Assembly (NCBI GenBank): GCA_022702705.1
Contig: CM040423.1
Coordinates: 124,134,852-124,198,851 of the forward strand
Origin: Papilionanthe hookeriana x Papilionanthe teres
Taxonomy: Eukaryota > Streptophyta > Magnoliopsida > Asparagales > Orchidaceae
DNA length: 64,000 bases
Direction: 5' to 3'
The notes below the pieces were generated by a model. It was not told the DNA's origin and searched no databases. It saw nothing but the letters and a program-made list of their open reading frames with translations. Of this stretch, positions 1-10,196 are shown in pieces; within the stretch, counting starts at the first letter, position 1, and each line of letters opens with the position of its first letter. A program made the translations under genes and the position numbers.

Positions 1-1147
1 CCCACGGTCTAAATGAAAGTATGGAACTCATTAAGTTGAGTTTTGTAAATTCATTGGACTAAGTGAATTCGATGAAGATAGCGGTGTCGGGATGACGGAA
101 CCGTGGGATCTTAGTCGGTGTTGTTATAATCAACTTTAATGTTCCTCTAATAAAAATATTAAGACACCTTAATTTAAATATTTCCAAAACATGACACTCC
201 TCTTTTCTCTTCAATTGACACTTCTTTAAACTAAACCTTCTACGATGAAGAGCTTGGAGCATGCATAGTGGGCAGCACAGCCATCTTCAACAGCAAAATT
301 TCTTAGAAATAAACAAACATGCCATAGGACTTCAAGGTAGCCTGCTTAGTGCAACATAAATCCTCATATTTTCTTTAGGCCCTTGTACAACCATGTTGTG
401 CAACATATGCCCTAACCCACTTTAGGATTCTGAGATTGTCATCGGGTATGACATAAATCCTCATATCTTCCAGGCCATTCACATGATTGGTATCAAGTGA
501 ATATAAGTCATAAATAATAAAATTGATACGATAAAACACCAAATAAATATCCAAAATCAAAGCCAAACCATAGGATAGTTTGGGAAGACATCAAGATTTT
601 CATTGAATCTGTGTCCTTCCCCTGGCCTTCTCTCCTTTGGATTCTGATAAAAATGAAATGTTCCAAAACTTGAGCCATCCACCTATTGAATTTCTGAATA
701 TCATATTTTCTTTGAAAAACTTACCTTTGGAAGTCATGAATATAAATATTACCTGATCTATATCAATAGTTTTCTTAGGTGACTTCGGTTGTAATTAACT
801 ATAGGGGCTCGCCCTTATAAAAAACTTAAAGACCCCAGATTAATATAAAACCTATTTAATTACTTCATATTATATAGAGGAAATTGTCGATAAAAAAATA
901 GTTCGCAGACCAAACAGATGACATAAATTATGTTAGTTTATTTCATCAAGCATCACCTCAAACCATGTACTTATTCTTCGGGATAAATACATGTCTTGTG
1001 GTGAAATGATTGATTATTTAAACTATTATTTATATGAGATTGGTTTTATTTTGTATTCTTCAAAATCAAAATATTACTTTCAAAATCTATATATATATTA
1101 AATTAAATCAAGTTTCTATTTTATAAAACTCTATTCTAAAACCCTTT
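1..1147. other. non-genic stretch, no supported gene
   Basis: I see no coding region here. The short minus-strand ORFs lack recognisable motifs and look like chance frames. The only structure noticed is at about 757-845, which resembles the reverse complement of about 4262-4345; both contain the words GTTTTCTTAG and TGTAATTAACTATAGG. It may be part of a decayed repeat-element terminus. Confidence 0.5.
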
Positions 1148-2505
1148 TCAAAACAAAATACCAACCAACTCCTTCAAAGAAGATTTAACGGAAGACAAAC
1201 CTTTTTCAGATTCTTTCAAATACTCATTCGGGATTACTATATTTCCTTCTTTAAAGTTACGATCTAACCAGTCTTTGAAGACAAAGCATTCATCAATTTT
1301 GTGACAGAGCCTCTTATGATAAGGACAATAATTGGGATTGTCTTTCATAACAACCTCTCCCGGCCTTTTAGCCTCAGGCAGCTTGAACTCAGGCATTTTT
1401 AGCAGGCCACAGAATATTATACTGACGGCTTCCATTTTAAATGGATATTCCTTATTCATTCTTTCAATCATTGTCCTCTTGTTTGTCTGTACTGGAACTG
1501 GTTGTTAGAATTGCAATTGAGAAATTGTGATTTGTGCAGTTAGTTCTATCGCTATTTCTTTTGTTCGGGATGGACTTGCATCACTTCTTTACCCTTTTCT
1601 GCAACATTTCTTGGTTTCTTCTCAAATTTTTTGAAACACTTTGTATTTTGTCTTTTCCGCTACACTCATCTGCTTGGCTTCTTCCTGAATATTGGCAGCT
1701 TTACTGAGTAGTTTTTTAAATGCCTTTATCGTGAATCCTTTTAGCATGAATGCTATAGGACCATGGATATTTTTAAGTAGGATCTTGACAACATATTTTT
1801 CTTAGAGTTGTGGTTCACATTTCATGCTAAGATTTCATCAGTGCAAAATGTAATCCATCACTCTCCTGGCTTTTTGTTTTTTGACTACCAGGTCACCAAT
1901 TATAGTATTATGTTATGCTCTAACGAAACATTGAATGAAGAGGCTTTCAAGTCTACAAAATTTTTAATGGTCTCTTTAGGAAGTTCAACATACCAGTCAA
2001 AGACGACTCCTATAAGACTGTTAACAAATTGATGGAATAAGAGAGCGTCACTTCCTCCTGCATTGTAGCTACTCGCTCCGAAGTCTGCAAGATGCTGACG
2101 ATGATTACCAGTTTCGTCTAACATTTTGAAGAGAGGAGGAACAAATACTTTGAGGTATTGGACAAAATCAAATTCCTCTAGATAAGGTCTACCCTTTTGA
2201 ATTAATGATCCAACATTTACTTGAGCCTTTGTTTCTTTTATCTTTTGTTCTACCAATTGTGTTCTTTCTTTTTCTGGAATTCCTCTTTGGGAGGAATTCT
2301 TTTTCTTTTGTATACTTTCTTCAGTTTGTATTGGGTCTCTTTTTTCCTCCAAATTGTGTATTGCCTCTAATCTAATAGTTTCAATGGCAGGCAATGAATT
2401 CGTTGGTGGATTGCGTAAAGCTGCTGACAATTCTTCCATTTTTTGTTTAAGATAATTGATTTGCTCATCCCTTAGATGAATAACCGCTCGTAACTCTTCT
2501 GTCAT
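1148..2505 (-). pseudogene. Ty3/gypsy gag relic
   Basis: This is a decayed capsid/nucleocapsid gene of a plant gypsy retrotransposon, read on the minus strand. The N-terminal part (2505-1900, 201 aa) starts with a charged, coiled-coil-like segment (MTEELRAVIHLRDEQ) and runs into a capsid-type helical domain with FHQFVNSLIGVVFDWYVELP, matching the retrotransposon gag pattern of a hydrophobic 'A..W...L' core. The C-terminal part (1471-1148) carries a Cys/His cluster, CPYHKRLCHKIDECFVFKDW, as seen in gypsy elements whose nucleocapsid reads YC.YH....H...C..LKD. The interval 1899-1472 is frame-broken but appears to continue the same gene. No protease or RT follows at lower coordinates. The family call is firm, the lineage is not. 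Confidence 0.7.
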
Positions 2506-2629
2506 ATCTTCTTCACTTAATTCTCATTCTAAGGAGGTAGATCATGTCTCCACCATGTTTATCTCAGTGACTTCCTCATTTGAACTATTTGAAGAATTAT
2601 CCTTTCTTCGTATTGAGAATTGTTTAATG

Positions 2630-3076
2630 TCAATTTTTCAGATTCTTCAATCTCTTCTTGAATAATTTTTTAGGATGTTTTTCACAAGTTTGTTCATGAG
2701 AACTGTCTGCAAGGGTACTCATGGTATCCAAGATTCTTCTTGATGATTCTCGTCTCCATACATTATTTTTAAGTATAGGACGAGATATCATAGGAAGTGT
2801 ATCATCGTTTTGTGAGTAAGAATGATCTTCACGTTGTAACATTTGGACCAAAGCAGTCATTTTAGCAGATGTGTCTTCTACTTCTGATATTAATTTGTTA
2901 TGCTTAGTTCTATATTTCATGACAATCACATCTTTTATTCTTAGCCCTAGATGAAATTTCACTAGCACCCGAGTACATTGACTGTCTAATGGGAATTGCT
3001 GATCCTTTTCTATGTAAGTAGGATCTTCAATCAAAAGAACTCTTCCTTTAATTTCCATAGACACTGTAGATTCCAT
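2630..3076 (-). CDS. unrecognised ORF upstream of the gag relic
   Basis: A 148-residue minus-strand frame between the PBS-like site at 3904-3921 and the gag relic. I do not recognise it. It starts MESTVSMEIKGRVLLIEDP, contains a hydrophilic central region (KYRTKHNKLISEVEDTSAKM, possibly a short amphipathic helix) and ends in a very basic tail (KKLFKKRLKNLKN). Lying between a PBS and gag, it could be an extra 5' ORF or the N-terminal part of a frameshifted gag. Ogre/Tat-lineage elements are known to carry an additional ORF ahead of gag, but I have no motif linking this one to that family. It may be a decayed frame. Confidence 0.35.
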   Translation of the reverse strand: MESTVSMEIKGRVLLIEDPTYIEKDQQFPLDSQCTRVLVKFHLGLRIKDVIVMKYRTKHNKLISEVEDTSAKMTALVQMLQREDHSYSQNDDTLPMISRPILKNNVWRRESSRRILDTMSTLADSSHEQTCEKHPKKLFKKRLKNLKN

Positions 3077-3222
3077 TTTATCTAATAGTCAAAAAATTGA
3101 ACACCTGTCTTTCCGTGCTAATCTTTTAAACACAGAATATACGAAATAAAATGACGAAAACTTTTTAAGTTGGAAAGTATATTCCTCATATTCAATGGGT
3201 ATTGGAATATATCGATTTTATT

Positions 3223-3690
3223 TTAAGAAAGAAGGGTTCCTAAAAATGCTTTATTCAAATTCAGATGGCTCAAAACTATCATCTTCGTTCCATTTTTTCT
3301 TTCTTTTAAGAGAATGAGTTTTATTTCTTTATTGAGTTTTTGAAACATTCTTGGAACAAGATCCAACTCATATATAGACAGAGGTGGAATGTCACTTTCT
3401 TGTTCAATAAAAGTTTTCTTTCCTTTTCTGTCAACTTGTTTTTCCATTTCCTCGAAAGTATATTGTTCTATAGGAATGTATTGAAGTAAATCTTCTGTAA
3501 AGTTAAGAAAATCTTCATAAGGTTCCAGATTGAATTCTTTGAAGGATTGTATATCAGTTTGATATGAATTTTCTAATGCAAATTCAATTTCATCAAATAA
3601 TCCAAAATCATTATGATAAAGGTAAACGTCTTCATCAATTTGCATATGGAGACCTTGATAATAAGAAAAGACTGAATCTGGGGATTCCAT
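3223..3690 (-). CDS. unrecognised ORF next to the PBS-like site
   Basis: A 155-residue minus-strand frame that starts about 210 bp after the PBS-like site, so it would be the first ORF of the element. It begins MESPDSVFSYYQGLHMQIDE and is strongly acidic in the first 80 residues (EFALENSY, EFNLEPYEDFLNF). It turns basic in the middle (KQVDRKGKKTF) and near the C terminus (LILLKERKNGTKM). No enzymatic motif, signal peptide or membrane segment is visible. Its place suggests a 5' accessory ORF or a gag leader of an Ogre/Tat-like element. That is inference from position only. Confidence 0.35.
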   Translation of the reverse strand: MESPDSVFSYYQGLHMQIDEDVYLYHNDFGLFDEIEFALENSYQTDIQSFKEFNLEPYEDFLNFTEDLLQYIPIEQYTFEEMEKQVDRKGKKTFIEQESDIPPLSIYELDLVPRMFQKLNKEIKLILLKERKNGTKMIVLSHLNLNKAFLGTLLS

Positions 3691-3903
3691 TGCAACATTT
3701 TTGATAATTTAAGGAGAATGAAATTTCATGAACTTATTTATAAGTTGGGAATTCATTTTATTTGTTTTTATATCATATTGTTGTTATGAATGTCAAGAAT
3801 AACTCTTCAAGAGTTAGATTTTGAGAAGTTGTGATCCTATTTTTCAAAGGATGAAACATCTTTTAAAAACAAGTGTTTTAACAAGGGATAAGAAGAAAGA
3901 TAA

Positions 3904-3921
3904 TCCCTAGCAGAGTCGCCA
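3904..3921 (-). other. primer binding site-like motif (minus element)
   Basis: The minus strand reads TGGCGACTCTGCTAGGGA. This closely resembles the PBS that follows the 5' LTR in Tat/Ogre-type gypsy elements, in which TGGCGACTC is typical. Minus-strand ORFs and gag lie at lower coordinates and LTR-like DNA at higher coordinates, which is the expected order. Confidence 0.6.
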
Positions 3922-5339
3922 CTGTCTTGTCGGTGATGGAATGTCATGTCTTTATCTGTATCGGTGTCTTCATCACCGCCAATTTTCTGTCAATGTTGAT
4001 AGAAGTCACCACTCTGTTTATCAATCTTATTGCCATAGTCTTCAAAAGATCTTATTTCTTAGGATCATGTAGAGGATCCTAGGGTAATAAGAAATTTGAA
4101 AAAAATAAGGGCTGATAAAATAGAGAACAGTAGAATAAAATGTCGATGATAATCCTTATAAAAGGAAACTCTAGAATGCCTTATTCAAGAAATTTTATAT
4201 AAGGAAGATCACATGTAAGATTTTGATAACCAGAGATTTTTAGGTGTGATACCTATTCTGAGTTCTTAAATCTATTATAGGAGCAAGCTCCTATAGTTAA
4301 TTACATCTTAAATAATGAAGATCATCTAAGAAAACTTCTAACCAATGTTAATCACTTTTTTTAAGAAGTTTTAAGAATAAGGAAAGAAACATAAATGTTC
4401 AATCCTTGGGGTAATATTATGTATTACCTTAACTGTTTGGTTTTTTCAATATCATTTGTCATGTCAGTTTTATTTTTATTTTGTTATTTGTCATTTTATT
4501 GTCATTTATGTCTTGTAGTTCATTATTTGTTTGGTGGCTATCCTAAAAGTTTTGGTTTTGTATTGTTTTTGACATTTTAATTTTGACATTATTTTATTTT
4601 TATGTAATTTTTATTTTATTTCTTCAATGTTGTTTTGATGTCGTTTGTTGTTGTTTTGTTTTGTTTTCATTTATCCTATCTTTATAATATCATGCTGTAA
4701 AATAGAATTAGCACGCCCTGTAACATGTAAAGAAAATCTAAGTCAAAACTTGCCTTCATCCTGCAAGGGAAAAGAATGTGAGATTTAAAAGAAATAATGA
4801 CAATTTTAATTCTTAAATCTTCTTATTTTAGTTGATTATATTTTAGATAACCCGACCAAGATGTCGTTGGATCCGTCGTCCCAGGGTTGTCAGTGGCCTT
4901 AATCTACTTAGTCTGAAAGGTGTTTAAACCAGGACCGAAAGACTACTTTCAACAATCAGGATTGCATCGTCCAAGAATTCTTCATAGATCCAGAACACTG
5001 GGTTTTATGTTGTGCTCAATGATCTTTGTTCATTAAGGTTTCATTTAAGTCTTAATGTCTTTTCAGATTTCATGTTGGAAAATTTTAAGTTATTTTTGAT
5101 TTATTAACCAATTAAAATTTTTCATACATCATTTTGATATATGTTGGTTTTGATTTATTTATTTAAGTTGAATGTAATTTAGACTTAAAGAAAAGGGTCA
5201 AGTTTATTTAGATCTAATGTCTGTAAGATCTAATTAAACTTGTAAATTTTTAGATCCAATGTTGAATAAAATCTAACATAAGTTAGATTTTAAAACATTA
5301 GAGTTTATGTCATTTGAATCTAAAAGGTGTTAAGTCTAA

Positions 5340-5990
5340 TGTAGATTAGACTTAAATTAAGTAAAATATGGACTGAACCTAAGTTAAAGATGTTGATTTA
5401 AGTTTAATATAGACTGAACTTAAGTTTGATTTAACTTAGGTTCAATTTAGATTGAACCTATGTGGTTTGAACTTAAATTTGATTTAACTTGGGTTTAATT
5501 TTGGTTGAACCTACGTAAGAAAGGTAGATTTAAGTTCAACAAGGGTTGAACATAAGTTTTAGTTAACTTGGGTTCAATTTAGGTTGAACCTAAGTTAGAA
5601 ATGTTAACTTAAGTTCAATAAGGGTTGAACTTAAGTTTGAGTTAACTTGGGTTCAATTTAGGTTGAACCTAAGTTAGAAGTGTTGACTTAAGTTCAATGT
5701 GGGCTGAACTTAAGTTAGGGTTAACATAAGTTCAAATTAGGTTGAACTTAAGTTCAATATGGGTTAAACCTAAGTTTGGGTTCAAGTTAGATTGAACAGA
5801 AGTTAGGTTTTGGTTGAGTTAGGTTTAATATGTGTTGAACCTAAGGTTGGGTTGACTTGGGTTCAAGTTAGATTGAACTCAAGTTAGGTTTTAGTTGAGT
5901 TAGGTTCAATATGGGTTGAACCTAAGGTTTGATTAACTTGGGTTCAAGTTAGATTAATTTCAAGTTAGGTTTTGGTTTAGGTCTAATTAA
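5340..5990. repeat. degenerate tandem array, about 79-bp period
   Basis: Repeated alternation of GGTTGAACC, TTAAGTTCAA and GTTAACTTGGGTTCAA words. The phrase AAGTTAGAA recurs at about 5592 and 5671, and a decayed version at 5513, giving a period near 79 bp. Each unit contains TTCAA/TTGAA pairs that can fold back on themselves. Confidence 0.7.
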
Positions 5991-7020
5991 AGATAGACTA
6001 GATTGGGGTTTGAGGTTGATCAAGCCTAATGTAAGTAAGGCTTAAAGATTAATTAAGTCTAATTAGGGTTAGACTTAAGTAGGATTTAAGATTGCTTAAG
6101 CTAAATGTATGTAAGGCTTAAAGGTTAATTAATTCTAATTAGGGTTAGACTTAATTAGGATTTAATATTGTTTAAGCCTAATGTAAGTAAGGTTTAAAGG
6201 TTAATTAAGTCTAATTATGGTTATATTTAATTAGGATTTAAGATTGTTTAAGCCTAAGGTAAGTAAGGCTTAAAGGTTAATTAAGTCTAATTAGAGGTAG
6301 ACTTAATTAGGATTTAAGATTGTTTAAGCCTAATGTAAGTAAGGCTTAAAGGTTAATTAAGTCCAATTAAGGTTAGACCAAGTAAGGATTTAAGATTGTT
6401 TAAGCCTAATGTAAGTAAGTCTTAAAGGTTAGTTAAGTCTAATTAGGGTTAGGCTTAATTAGGTTTAAGTTTTTTTAAGCCTAATGTAAGTAAGGCTTAA
6501 AGGTTAATTGAATCTAATTAGGGTTAAACTTAATTACGCTTTAAGATTGTTTAAGCCTAATGTAAGTAAGGCTTAAAGATTTGACTAGGTCTAATGGGTT
6601 ATACCTAATTAGGATTTAAGATGATTAAACCTAATTTAAGTAAGGTTTAATTAGGTTTGTAAATTAGACCTAGTTATGGTTTAAGGTATTAAGCCTAATG
6701 TAGTTAAGGCTTAATGGATTAATTAGGTCGAATGGGTTAGACCTAATTAGGGTTTAAGATATTAAACCTAATTTAGTTAGGGTTTAATGGATTAATTAGG
6801 TCTAATGGGTAATACTTAATTAGGGTCTAAGGTATTAAACCTAATGTAGTTAAGGCTTAATGGATTAATTAGGTCTAATGGGTTAGACCTAATTAGATTT
6901 AAGATATTAACCCTAATGTAATTAAGGCTTAATGGATTAATTAGGTCTAATGGGTTAAACATAATTAGGGTTTGATTTGTTTAAGTCTAATTTAATTAGG
7001 GTTTAATTATCATTTATACC
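5991..7020. repeat. degenerate tandem arrays, about 75- and 72-bp periods
   Basis: The array continues with a different monomer: CCTAATGTAAGTAAGGCTTA recurs every 75 bp or so from 6025 to about 6570. It then shifts to a shorter monomer (TTAATGGATTAATTAGGTC with GGGTTAGACCTAATTAGG, about 72 bp) from about 6580 to 7020. Monomers grade into each other, suggesting local expansion inside a long LTR. Confidence 0.65.
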
Positions 7021-8400
7021 TAATTTAATTAAGGCTTCAACTCATTAATTAATTCTAATGATGATTAAATCTAATTAGAGCGTGTTTGAACATGTTAGTG
7101 TTAGGTTTAAAATTTACATAGCTCATTTGTGGAATGAACTAAGTAAGAGATAATTTTGGGATTCATAAATTTTAGGGCTAGTTAAATATAAATTAATAAT
7201 TTATAATTATTTACCCTAAAAGTTTAAAATTTCATTTCAAATTTTTCAAAGTTAAGATTTATTATTTTAAGGTTCATGTCAGTCACCATAAGTCACTTAA
7301 CCAATTTCTACTTTAATTCCCCCTATTTTCATTTTTTTAATTTTATTTTTAAAAATAGTTACAAAATCTCCTGAAAATTAGGAATCCTACGCTAGAGAAT
7401 TTTCATAACCTTAGAAAAATTAGATGATTTGTCTAAGGGCTTAAAGGTCATTCCCTAAATATTTCATATTTTTCTGATTTATAAATCATTTTTAATAATT
7501 ACATTACTCCAGAGAGTATTTATTATTTAAAAATTAAATATAACTCCTAAATTCAAAATTTCATTTCCCCATTGTTCTCCTCACTGTTCTGAGTCCAAAG
7601 ATATATTTTTTTATTTTTATGATTTTTGTGTGTCAAATTATGAACTTTTGATTATTTTAAGGTTAATCTGGATTTATTTAAATCCTTATTAACCTTAAAT
7701 TCTCGGGCAGCGCCACGTGTCCTCGGACACATCGAATACGCGACTGATCCACTGTAAGGTTCTGAGCAGTGGATCGGATGGGAGTTAAGCTCGGTCGTCC
7801 GTTTATAAAACATAAAAATGGATGGCATCGGTTTGTCTCTCTTATCTCCTCTAATCCCGTAGAACGTTCATGATCTCGGGACAATTTCTCACTCAATTAT
7901 TGATGGAGTTGAATGGAATTTGTTCTTAAAACTTCAACTGGAGGTAGAGAATCCATCTATACGGTGCTGATAAGGTTGTGAAATGGTTTGTTTCACAAAG
8001 TGTGAAACTCGAGCTTGGCTTAAGTCAAAACATCCATACCCTAGCCTCAGTTTATGGAGCTTTACTTTGGTTGACTCAACACCTTCGTATTGACCTCAGC
8101 AAGCTTGCCCTGGCTTCAATTTAGAATTAAATTAGGCCTAGGTATGAGTTCCTTCAAGGGGCGATTCAGCTTGAAATGCTGAGTTTGGAAAGTGGTTTAG
8201 AGCCTATAGGAGAGGGCAACTTCGATTGGGTTCATCTTCCTAGGGTCCTAGGAAGCTTTTGGCAAGGTTAATTTGAATTTTTTGACAACTTTATTTTAAA
8301 CCCAAAATTATCCTATTTTGGGGTTCTTGGGTTGGCTAAATTTGAAGATTTTTGTGGATTAAAGGGGTTGAATTCAATGGGGATCAACTCCATAGGGTAT

Positions 8401-10132
8401 TGATGCACCAAAAACATATATGGCTTAGGCTATCTAATTTTACTTATTTTTTGTGATATTGCACTTTAAAGAAAGGTATTATTCATGATTTTTTGCAGGT
8501 ATGATGATTTTAGGTGATTGGAGAGAAAAGAATAAAAAAGGAACGAATTCAGAGCGAAAAGGAGAAAAATGATGGAAAAGGTATTATGGCGTCACCGGCG
8601 CTAGAATGGGCACCGTCGGCGCCCAAATCCAGAGAGCTCAGAAAATATTATGGACGATAGAGCACCGCCGGCGCCCAAGGTCCGTGGAATTCAAATTTTG
8701 AGAGTTTTGGTGAAATTTTGAAGGGATGCCTATGAAAACTCTTGGGATTTCATTCCTAATTATTAAATAACTGAATTTGGACGAGGGAAAAGAGTTCTAA
8801 GGGAGTTCTAGAAAGTTTTAGAGTGTGCTCTCTTGCATTCCATTACTTTCTCTTAGTTTTTAGTGTTAGGGTTTTGTGTAGAAGAGAGGGATTCTTCTAT
8901 AAGGAGTGAAGGAGAAGGAGTAAAGTGAGAGATTGCTTGTTCCTTTACATTCTAAAGAGAGAATCAAGTGTTGTAAAGAAAAGAAGAGGAGTTTGCATTG
9001 GGGAAGAGAAAGAGATAAATTGTATTTCCTTTTGTGGTTTGTATGACTATTCTTTTATATATAAAATCCATGTTTTATTGTAACTTCTCCCTGAATTCTG
9101 AGTATTCTTCTTTGTCTTTCTTCTTGCTTAGAGATGTGATGATGGTTCGAAATGGATTTGAAGTGCTTTTAATGTGATGAAAAAATTGTGATGGTTTTTC
9201 ATTTAGAACTTAATTTACTTTCGATCTGATCAATTGAAATGTTAAAATATGTTGTTGAACATTAAGTTTGAAATGATTTAATGTCCTACAACAATAATGA
9301 AAGATCCATTCAATTTCCTTGGATGAATTGCGTAGTTCATGGGAATTGCATGAAAAAAACTAGGGAAATGTATTCTGAATGACTTCAATGTGGAGATTTC
9401 AGGGTGACAGGCTGAAATCCCTAGATTGGTTCTAAAATTAGTAACTAATATCAAACATTAGCCTTCAGGTGAAGGGTAAGTGGGAGCTCTGAAGTGAGAG
9501 TCGGTATCCTCCAAGCCTAACTCTAGAATTAGTAACTAAACTTAGAATGTGTCAATGTTCTTCTCTTATTTAGAGGAGGGGGTACTCTTCTAAAGGTATA
9601 GAATTATCTATGCTCCTATTTGGCACAATAAAATAGATAATTAATACATATCAATCCACACATCATATTCTCATTGCAAGAAGAAACATACTTTTCTCAT
9701 ATATCAAAAACCTTTTAAATACTTAGTATAGTGGTCTGTTAGTTAATTCTATTTTCAAAGTTATTAGAAGTAATTGTAGTTTAGTTGGTTGTTACTGTTT
9801 TCTACATAGTAGTAGTAGTGTTAGGAGAAAGTTCTAGTGCTTTATTCTAACTTGTTAAAACTTTTACTTTGCTTCAACTTAAAACCTCCCTGTAGGATCG
9901 ATGATCAGGACTTCACTAGAGCCTTGTATTACTTGATACAATATGTATACTTGCGTTGAATGCTTGGACTTTACAAAATTATTACAAATATATAAATTTG
10001 AAGTTAACAAAAATCTTGCATTTAAAAATATAGAAGTAAAGTCTGGTTGCATCAAGTTTTTGGCGTCGATTCATGGGGAATTATATCTCGTAGTAGTGGT
10101 GCCGAATTCGTGTATTCAAACCAATCACATCA
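8401..10132 (+). repeat. element A 5' LTR
   Basis: 1732-bp LTR bounded by TGATG...CATCA. It contains GC-rich palindromes at 8588-8680 and the conserved leader block at about 9400-9630. Its last 75 bp include a relic PBS (10061-10079). The partner LTR at 29720-31367 is largely collinear, with a roughly 70-bp deletion among the palindromes and a few other indels. Confidence 0.9.
10061..10079 (+). other. relic PBS inside the 5' LTR end
   Basis: TGGCGTCGATTCATGGGGA is preceded by ATCAAGTTT, the same layout as an LTR end followed by PBS. The functional-looking LTR end and PBS come about 75 bp later, so this copy has become part of the LTR. The 3' LTR carries the equivalent at 31297-31314. Confidence 0.6.
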
Positions 10133-10138
10133 AGGTTT

Positions 10139-10156
10139 TGGCACCGTTGCAGGCGA
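10139..10156 (+). other. element A primer binding site
   Basis: TGGCACCGTTGCAGGCGA begins 6 bp after the LTR end. It is a mutated form of the TGGCGCCGTTGCCGGGGA type, complementary to the tRNA-Asp 3' end and typical of Athila elements. Confidence 0.75.
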
Positions 10157-10196
10157 GGTAACGAAGTCAAAGTAAAAAAAAAGAGTGTTTGTGTGA

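Larger units (their letters stand above)
3922..8400 (-). repeat. LTR/leader-like region of the minus-strand element
   Basis: A 4.5-kb gene-free stretch next to the PBS-like site, read as the LTR of the minus-strand element. A TATA-like TCCTTATATAAAATTTC occurs on the minus strand at about 4190-4210, roughly 280 bp before the PBS, a reasonable promoter-to-PBS distance. Most of 5340-7020 is degenerate tandem repeat. A GC-richer patch at 7704-7790 contains CACGTG (7714-7719) and a short inverted repeat GTGTCC/GGACAC (7717-7730). I could not place the far LTR end; it may lie beyond the insertion of element A. The plus-strand ORF at 4395-4580 is a low-complexity T-rich frame, not a gene. Confidence 0.45.

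Noticed and set aside
4395..4580. 61-aa hydrophobic ORF
   Set aside because: T-rich low-complexity DNA within the LTR-like region; no start context or family match.
7678..7896. 72-aa minus-strand ORF in a GC-richer patch
   Set aside because: No motif. The G-box-like CACGTG and small inverted repeat suggest regulatory or repeat DNA instead, too weak to list alone.
3922..8400. tRNA or rRNA genes
   Set aside because: I looked for tRNA-like cloverleaf boxes and rRNA-like conserved words here and elsewhere in the window by eye and found none.
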